From: JAGNGI01 sp035448825
GTDB lineage: Bacteria > Fidelibacterota > UBA2242
Direction of reading: 5' to 3'
NCBI GenBank assembly: GCA_035448825.1
Contig: DAOTJS010000037.1
Location: forward strand, 1-10,861
DNA: 10,861 nt
Each line of letters begins with the position of its first letter. Position 1 is the stretch's first letter. Both the position numbers and the translations under genes were made by a program. The notes under the pieces are model-generated. The model worked only from the letters and a program-made list of their open reading frames with translations, did not search any database and was not told where the DNA came from. Positions 6,193 to 10,861 of this stretch are shown here, piece by piece.

Positions 6193-7388
6193 CGCAGAAT
6201 GTTTCGCAACCTCAATCATTCGAGAAATCTCAGGTTGCGCTGATAAAATGTGATAATTATGAACCGGCGACGGTGGCGGCGGCTGTACGTCGTGGAATTG
6301 ATTTGTTGGGTGGCATCGAAAAATTTGCCCGGGCTGGTGAAAAAATTGTGCTCAAACCGAATCTGCTCAGCGCACATTCTCCAGAGGAAAATGTCACAAC
6401 TCATCCGGCCGTTATTAAAGCGGTAGCTGAAATTTTGTTAGAAAGGGGAGTAAAGGTTTCAATTGGTGATTCGGCGACGAAGGGACACTTGGCGAAAATT
6501 TTGCAAGAAAGCGGAATGCAAACCGTTATTGACGAATTAGATTTGACAATTGCCGATTTTGAAAATGGTCAGTCAGTTTATTCAACGGATAGTATTCGGA
6601 ATAAAAAATTTACTATTGCTCGCGGGCTCTGGGAAGCGGATGGAATGTTTAATGTCCCGAAATTAAAGACCCATCATTTGACTCGTATTACGGCTTGTAT
6701 CAAGAATCTCTTCGGCTGTGTCCCGGGCTTTCTCAAACCGGCTCTGCATGTGGCATTGCCGGCGCTGGATGATTTTTGCCGAATGCTGGTTGATCTGAGC
6801 ATTTTATTGAAGCCACGTCTTACGATTTTGGATGCTATTGAGGCGATGGAAGGCAATGGGCCAACAAGTGGAAATGCTTATCCACTTAAACTGCTGGCGT
6901 TTTCAAGTGATTTGGTAGCCATTGATTCGATAGTTTGCCATATGATTGCAATCAAGCCTGAATATGTCCGAACCAATTATTGGGGAGCTCAAGCCGGGCT
7001 GGGCAAAATGAACCTAGAGGAAATCGAGATTCTTGGAGACAATCTGGATACTTTCAGTGCTCCGGATTTTAAGGTCCAACGTCAACCGGAATTGCGCTTC
7101 AATCAAGCCTGGCAATATCGCCACTTAAAAGGGTTAGTGACCAACCGACCGGTCATTGATGCTCAAAAATGTAAAAAATGTGGCGAGTGTATTGATCAAT
7201 GTCCGCAACAACCTAAAGCTTTGGGCTGGAATGGAAAAATGAAGACGCAACCGCCCCAGTTTGATTATAAATTGTGCATCCGCTGTTTTTGTTGTCAAGA
7301 AGTTTGTCCACATAAAGCTATTGATAGTTACACGCCGCTTTTACGACGAATCGTGGATAAAGTATATACGAATATTTATGGAGCTTAA
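6189..7388 (+). CDS. DUF362 protein with C-terminal 2x[4Fe-4S] ferredoxin domain
   Basis: The 399-aa protein has a DUF362 domain at about 15-285, recognisable from VALIKCDNYEP (16-26), GEKIVLKPNLLS (50-61), TTHPAVIKAVAEILLERG (70-87), IGDSA (92-96), NVPKLKTHHL (155-164) and IKNLFGCVPG (171-180). A bacterial-type ferredoxin domain follows, with Cys328, 331, 334 and 338 (CxxCxxCxxxCP) and Cys363, 366, 369 and 373; an extra Cys368 lies in the second motif. No signal peptide is seen, so it should be cytoplasmic. DUF362 proteins are widespread in anaerobes and have no settled reaction that I can name; electron transfer to a substrate bound by the DUF362 domain is inferred from the two clusters. 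The start overlaps the rsmI stop by four bases, and the next gene begins three bases after the stop. It suggests an organism with anaerobic or microaerobic metabolism. Confidence 0.9.
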   Translation: MTQNVSQPQSFEKSQVALIKCDNYEPATVAAAVRRGIDLLGGIEKFARAGEKIVLKPNLLSAHSPEENVTTHPAVIKAVAEILLERGVKVSIGDSATKGHLAKILQESGMQTVIDELDLTIADFENGQSVYSTDSIRNKKFTIARGLWEADGMFNVPKLKTHHLTRITACIKNLFGCVPGFLKPALHVALPALDDFCRMLVDLSILLKPRLTILDAIEAMEGNGPTSGNAYPLKLLAFSSDLVAIDSIVCHMIAIKPEYVRTNYWGAQAGLGKMNLEEIEILGDNLDTFSAPDFKVQRQPELRFNQAWQYRHLKGLVTNRPVIDAQKCKKCGECIDQCPQQPKALGWNGKMKTQPPQFDYKLCIRCFCCQEVCPHKAIDSYTPLLRRIVDKVYTNIYGA

Positions 7389-7391
7389 ATA

Positions 7392-7760
7392 ATGATCTGG
7401 TTTTATTTTTGTGTGGCAGTTCTACTGGTTCTATCCGGAGCGATTATTTTTTTTAAAGCCGCCTGGTTCAAATCCCTGCTTCAATTCGTAATCCAAAAGG
7501 ACCTATTTTTGATACTGGGTGTTTTCGAGATCACTATCGGTCTGGGAACGCTTTATTTCAGGGATTTAACTCATATGACCTGGTTCGTTTATCTGGCCGG
7601 ATTGCTTATGTTTCTGGATGGTATTCTCTCGGTATTAATGTCTAGACGTTTGCGAGAAATGTATGAATGGTTTATCAACACCGAAGATCGCCAAATGCGT
7701 TCGTATGCTGTTTTCCTATTTTTACTCTCACTCGGCTATTTTTTTGCAGCAATAAGGTGA
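7392..7760 (+). CDS. Small four-helix integral membrane protein, unknown function
   Basis: The 122-aa protein is strongly hydrophobic, with four likely transmembrane helices at about 2-22, 38-57, 62-83 and 102-120. The helix 3-4 loop is charged (SRRLREMYEWFINTEDRQMR, 89-108) and is likely cytoplasmic by the positive-inside rule, with loop 1-2 (KAAWFKSLLQFVIQKD) on the opposite side or at the interface. No catalytic or metal-binding motif is seen. Only three bases separate it from the DUF362 gene, and the following gene starts ten bases after its stop, so it is a middle gene of the operon. I do not recognise the family. Confidence 0.78.
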   Translation: MIWFYFCVAVLLVLSGAIIFFKAAWFKSLLQFVIQKDLFLILGVFEITIGLGTLYFRDLTHMTWFVYLAGLLMFLDGILSVLMSRRLREMYEWFINTEDRQMRSYAVFLFLLSLGYFFAAIR

Positions 7761-7770
7761 AAAGTAAAAT

Positions 7771-8640
7771 TTGAAGAAAAAATCAATTTTCATTATTACG
7801 GCGCTTGTAATTCTGGTAGTTTTACTACTGGTTAATTGGAGAAATCATAAGACCCGACTTGCTCCGACCTCTGATAATGGCGAGTGGTTCTTTTTGCATA
7901 AATCGGATTTGCGGAAAGGTCCACATCATACCAAACATGCCCGGATTTTCGGAAAATATGTCTGCGGGTACAATTATTATATTCTGAAAGGTATTGATAA
8001 AGTCCAGGCGCAGGCACCGGAGGGCGGTGAATATTTTACCGGTTTGAAGGCCCGACCGCCTGAATCACCAATCGGCTATGAACTAAAAATTTTCGGTAAA
8101 TCATTGATCACACCAGCTCGCCGGAGCAGTTTTAGTAGCGGTGCTACTTATGGAGCTTTTATTGAGGCGATGAATATCATATTTGGAGATCACGGATTAG
8201 ATAGTCTGGATTTTGAACATTATGAGGCTCTTCGTATGCAGGAAATAGGTGGCGGTAAAAGAAGAGAAGGCGTCAAATTTTGGGGCAATTGGAACGCGCG
8301 GGGCTTTGGTAGTCATTTTGCGCTGGTCCAATATACTGGTATTGGAAAAGCAATCGAGCCTAAAAGTGCCAGACCGGGCGATTTTGTCAATATTGTCTGG
8401 AAAAAGGGTGGTGAAACTTCGGCTATTTTCCTTGGATGGATAAAAAGTAAAGACGACAAGAAAAAAATCGCCTATTGGTCAAGTCAGAAAGAGACTAACG
8501 GCTTCGGCGATCAAATAATGCCAGTTGAAAATATCAAGAATCTCAAGCTCGTACGAGTAATCAATCCTGAAAATCTGTTTGATTTTAATATTGATATGCC
8601 AGTCAATACCAAAGTGGTAGGCGATAAAGTCGAATTTTGA
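7771..8640 (+). CDS. Anchored NlpC/P60-like protein, apparently lacking catalytic Cys/His
   Basis: The 289-aa protein starts with TTG. An in-frame TAA at 7765-7767 rules out an upstream start, AAGGTG at 7754-7759 is well placed as ribosome binding site, and the resulting N-terminus (MKKKSIFIITALVILVVLLL) is a good signal anchor. The periplasmic part has SSFSSGATYGAFIEAMN (119-135), KSARPGDFVNIVWKKGGETSAIFLGW (split as 198-209 and 213-223) and AYWSSQKETNGFG (234-246). These resemble the helix, the PGD-strand-turn and the final strand of NlpC/P60 or CHAP amidase-like folds, where a Cys starts the helix and a His lies in the strand before the FLGW-like motif. Here Ser122 or Ser123 stands at the Cys position and Glu215/Thr216 near the His position. 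Only fold similarity is inferred; an alternative is an unrelated secreted protein. It is the last gene of the operon and is followed by a strong terminator. Confidence 0.7.
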   Translation: MKKKSIFIITALVILVVLLLVNWRNHKTRLAPTSDNGEWFFLHKSDLRKGPHHTKHARIFGKYVCGYNYYILKGIDKVQAQAPEGGEYFTGLKARPPESPIGYELKIFGKSLITPARRSSFSSGATYGAFIEAMNIIFGDHGLDSLDFEHYEALRMQEIGGGKRREGVKFWGNWNARGFGSHFALVQYTGIGKAIEPKSARPGDFVNIVWKKGGETSAIFLGWIKSKDDKKKIAYWSSQKETNGFGDQIMPVENIKNLKLVRVINPENLFDFNIDMPVNTKVVGDKVEF

Positions 8641-8667
8641 TTGAGGGACTTTCTTAAGAAGTTTGAT

Positions 8668-8698
8668 AAAAAAAGCCCGGAATCTCGCCGGGCTTTTT
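8668..8698. terminator. Bidirectional rho-independent terminator
   Basis: A GCCCGG (8675-8680) / CCGGGC (8688-8693) stem with a 7-base loop is flanked by seven A's on the left and five T's on the right. It can therefore end transcription from both directions. It sits exactly between the convergent NlpC-like gene and the PpiD-like gene. Confidence 0.93.
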
Positions 8699-8721
8699 GA
8701 TAGTGATGTATGATTGAATTT

Positions 8722-10551
8722 TTAATAAAAAAGATTACTGCGATTATCTACGATTTTGGCATTGGCTTTCAAGTCATTAAGCCATTCCGTATAAAATGAA
8801 GACTTTTTGTTGTTTAAAATACGCGCTCGAGTGTATTCCTTTTCCTGAGCAATAATTTCCGGAGTGACATCCTGTCGGGAATGGAGTTTGATAATTACCA
8901 GATTACGGTTAGCAACCAGTACCGGTTTGGATATTTGCCCAGGTTGTAAGGCTAATAATGTTCCAGTAATGGCATTGGAACGTTGAACGTTTTTCAATGG
9001 GGTATTGACGGGATGGTCGGTATAGGAATCGAGCAAACACTCAGGATATTTGGCGATCGCATTAGTGAGATTATTATCCTGAATTACTAAAGTATAAATT
9101 TCTTCGCCGATAGACTTTAATTTCTCGATTCTTTTTTCCGAGGTCAGGATATTTTTAATTTGATTTTCTACTTCTGACAATGGGCGATAGTGCTCTTTAT
9201 TGATTTCTTTTAAGCACAAAACTGTAATTCCCATATCATGGGTTAGGACTTCCGATACAGTTCCGACCGGTATATTGGAATAAGCGAATTTTATAGCGGT
9301 GGGAAAAGGACCGAAGAAATTAATATAACGAGCATCTTTTGTAAACGGGCCGGTATTCCGAACGACTAGTTTATGAGTATCCGCCGCGGCTTGGAAGCCG
9401 TATTCATTGGCATCGAAGGCGAAGAGGTTAGCCTGAGCACGAATATTTTCCAGGGTTTCCGGGCTGGTTTTGATTTTAATTAAAATGTGCCGGGCTTTGA
9501 TTTCAGGGCGATTATTTTGAACTCTTTTATCTTCAACTTTAATCAGGTGAACCCCGAAGGAGGTAATGACTGGTTTGGATATTTCTCCTTTGCGTAGAGC
9601 GAAAGCGGCTTGCTCAAATTCCGGTACCATCTGACCTTTACCGAACCACCCTAAGTCGCCACCATTGGCGGTACCGCTCGGATCCTCAGTAAATTCCGAT
9701 GCCAGAGTTGCAAAATCTTCGCCGTTTGCCAAACGTTCCCGAATAAATTCGACGGTCTGTAAGGCAGAAAAAGTATCCGCCGGTGTCGGTTTGGTCTCAA
9801 ATACTACAAAGTCCAGAGAACGAGTTTCATCAACGTGAAAACTCTCACGATTGGCATCGTAATATTTTTTGATTTCCGATTTATCAATGGCGAATGTATC
9901 TCGAGATACCAAAGTGTAAGGTATTACCAGAGCTTCGAAATTAGCTTTTGTTTGGTTCAATACGATTTCTTCGACGACTTCAGCGTCCGAAACCATCGCT
10001 AAGCTTTCAATCAAATATTGTATCTTTTCAAATGGCAGGTAAACACGGACATATTCCTCGACAGCTAGCCATTCGTTACCCTGAGGGTTATTGAGAGCAT
10101 TTAGATATTTTTGATAATCGAATTGACCATTGGTCTGAAAAGCTTCATTTTGCATCAAAACTTGAGGTGGATTATTAACAAGAACTTCGTAGATCTCATT
10201 ATCGGTTGCATGCAATTTGTAATGATCTATCTGCTTGCTTATCAACGTCTCGTTGATATATGAATTCCAGATATAATTGGAAATCTGGTCAATATCAGCT
10301 TCGGTTAGTTCTTGATTTTGGTCACGATAATTATTTATCTCATTTTGAATTAATTCCGAAAAACGAACTGCGTCTAATTTTTTGCCATCCACGATTCCAG
10401 CGGCATCTTTGAGACGGGATTTTTGGGAAAAGACATCCAGTAAATCTGCACCTCCAACTAGCCCACCAACAGTCAAACTGGCAATAAATAGAATTAAAAG
10501 TGCCCATAAAATTACATGAGTGTGATCACGCATTTTTTGCATCAGAGCCAT
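8722..10551 (-). CDS. PpiD/SurA-like periplasmic peptidyl-prolyl cis-trans isomerase
   Basis: The 609-aa protein has a short cytoplasmic N-terminus, one membrane anchor (about 13-34) and a periplasmic body, the layout of PpiD. A SurA_N-like helical chaperone region spans about 50-235 (with NETLISKQIDHYKL at 100-113). A parvulin domain follows at about 243-343, with FATLASEFTEDPSG (280-293), GGDLGWFGKGQMVPEFEQAAF (297-307 and 308-317) and FGVHLIKVED (332-341). A second, degenerate parvulin-like unit begins at ARHILIKI (353-360) and runs to about 450; a C-terminal segment follows. PpiD-type proteins assist folding of proteins emerging from the Sec translocon, at the periplasmic side of the inner membrane. 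A GGAGG at 10564-10568 (complement) lies 12 bases before the ATG; the Met codons at 4 and 7 are less well placed. It is convergent with the rsmI operon and seems to be transcribed alone in this window. It could equally be labelled a SurA-like isomerase. Confidence 0.9.
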   Translation of the reverse strand: MALMQKMRDHTHVILWALLILFIASLTVGGLVGGADLLDVFSQKSRLKDAAGIVDGKKLDAVRFSELIQNEINNYRDQNQELTEADIDQISNYIWNSYINETLISKQIDHYKLHATDNEIYEVLVNNPPQVLMQNEAFQTNGQFDYQKYLNALNNPQGNEWLAVEEYVRVYLPFEKIQYLIESLAMVSDAEVVEEIVLNQTKANFEALVIPYTLVSRDTFAIDKSEIKKYYDANRESFHVDETRSLDFVVFETKPTPADTFSALQTVEFIRERLANGEDFATLASEFTEDPSGTANGGDLGWFGKGQMVPEFEQAAFALRKGEISKPVITSFGVHLIKVEDKRVQNNRPEIKARHILIKIKTSPETLENIRAQANLFAFDANEYGFQAAADTHKLVVRNTGPFTKDARYINFFGPFPTAIKFAYSNIPVGTVSEVLTHDMGITVLCLKEINKEHYRPLSEVENQIKNILTSEKRIEKLKSIGEEIYTLVIQDNNLTNAIAKYPECLLDSYTDHPVNTPLKNVQRSNAITGTLLALQPGQISKPVLVANRNLVIIKLHSRQDVTPEIIAQEKEYTRARILNNKKSSFYTEWLNDLKANAKIVDNRSNLFY

Positions 10552-10861
10552 AGTTTATCAAGTCCTCCAAATTTCATATTAGTCACTTCAAAAACGGACG
10601 CTAAATATAAGTAAAATTGCCGGGATTGACAAAAAGTATAGAAAGGCATAAACCGTAAATATCATAACTAATTTTTCAGGGAATCAATTATAAATTATGA
10701 CCTAAAATAAAAATATCTTTTGTTCAAGTCAGAGCGTTTCAATGACTTAGGAATTGGTAAGAAAAATACTTCCGCTTTTCATCACAATTTACGGATTGCA
10801 GCTAGAATCATTGTGTTTATAACGTGCCAGCGGAAGCGGTTCATTGACGCACTTGCCGTCG
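10552..10861. other. AT-rich intergenic region upstream of the PpiD-like gene
   Basis: No confident gene lies in these 310 bp. On the minus strand, TATAAT at 10692-10687 and TATACT near 10643-10638 are possible -10 boxes for the PpiD-like gene, both with weak -35 regions. On the plus strand, TTGACA at 10626-10631 is a perfect -35, but the nearest -10 (CATAAA, 15 bp away) is weak. A plus-strand frame is open from 10711 to the window edge (about 50 codons, no ATG), and minus-strand frames of about 20-25 codons end near 10790; none has clear protein character. A nested inverted repeat occupies 10769-10836. Confidence 0.5.
10769..10836. repeat. Nested 68-nt inverted repeat, possible structured RNA or terminator
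   Basis: An outer stem pairs cttccgct (10769-10776) with agcggaag (10829-10836). An inner stem pairs cacaat (10783-10788) and gatt (10794-10797) with aatc and attgtg (10806-10815), leaving a 5-base bulge and an 8-base loop. Read on the minus strand the structure is followed by tatttttc, so it could end transcription of a gene lying to the right of the window. The large internal loops make it an imperfect terminator. Confidence 0.4.

Noticed and set aside
7771..8640. Frameshift or fusion between the 122-aa membrane gene and the TTG-started gene
   Set aside because: Both have clean ends, there is a ribosome binding site between them, and the TTG start yields a normal signal anchor.
10769..10836. 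tRNA gene
   Set aside because: The length is suitable, but there is no T-loop consensus (GTTCGANTC), no anticodon arm and no acceptor pairing of the right size.
10711..10861. Plus-strand open frame of about 50 codons to the window edge, as a partial gene
   Set aside because: It has no ATG start, only a weak promoter candidate upstream, no recognisable family, and it runs through the inverted repeat. Without sequence beyond the edge it cannot be supported.
10790..10861. Minus-strand frames ending near 10790, as the end of a gene from the right
   Set aside because: Two competing frames of about 20-25 codons exist and neither shows a recognisable family. The downstream hairpin is only weakly terminator-like.

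Overview
The window looks like a chromosomal segment from a Gram-negative bacterium of the FCB superphylum (Bacteroidota, Marinimicrobia, Cloacimonadota or relatives). The signs are a PEGA-repeat envelope protein next to a two-domain NTF2-like secreted protein of a type I associate with Bacteroidota, a large PpiD-type periplasmic foldase, moderate-GC genes set in very AT-rich intergenic DNA, and inconsistent Shine-Dalgarno sequences. The exact phylum cannot be fixed from this sequence. No rRNA, tRNA, CRISPR array or intact transposase gene was seen.

Layout. Positions 1-87 may hold the last 28 codons of an upstream gene. After an AT-rich leader (88-460) comes a two-gene envelope cluster: a 719-aa PEGA-repeat protein and a 323-aa secreted NTF2-like protein. 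An 889-bp gene-poor stretch follows (3639-4527). It contains what looks like a complete miniature transposon at 3782-4160, with 27-bp perfect terminal inverted repeats and an 8-bp direct repeat on both sides. A cluster of palindromic repeats built on an aaccaattt motif lies directly beside it. Next is a membrane-anchored protein of the endonuclease/exonuclease/phosphatase (EEP) fold in which several catalytic positions are replaced. Then comes a tightly packed four-gene operon: rsmI (16S rRNA 2'-O-methyltransferase), a DUF362 protein with two [4Fe-4S] ferredoxin motifs, a small four-helix membrane protein, and a TTG-started anchored protein that resembles an NlpC/P60-like hydrolase without its catalytic Cys and His. 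A strong bidirectional terminator (8668-8698) separates this operon from a convergent minus-strand gene for a PpiD/SurA-like peptidyl-prolyl isomerase. The right edge holds AT-rich DNA and a nested 68-nt inverted repeat.

How the genes fit together. Apart from rsmI (ribosome maturation) and the DUF362 protein (probably cytoplasmic redox, unknown substrate), every protein is predicted to be exported or membrane-bound, so the theme is envelope maintenance. The most novel-looking points are the miniature element with intact ends and target duplication, the palindrome cluster beside it, and two separate enzyme-fold proteins that have lost canonical active-site residues and may act as binding or regulatory proteins. 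I see no convincing new defence or biosynthetic system.
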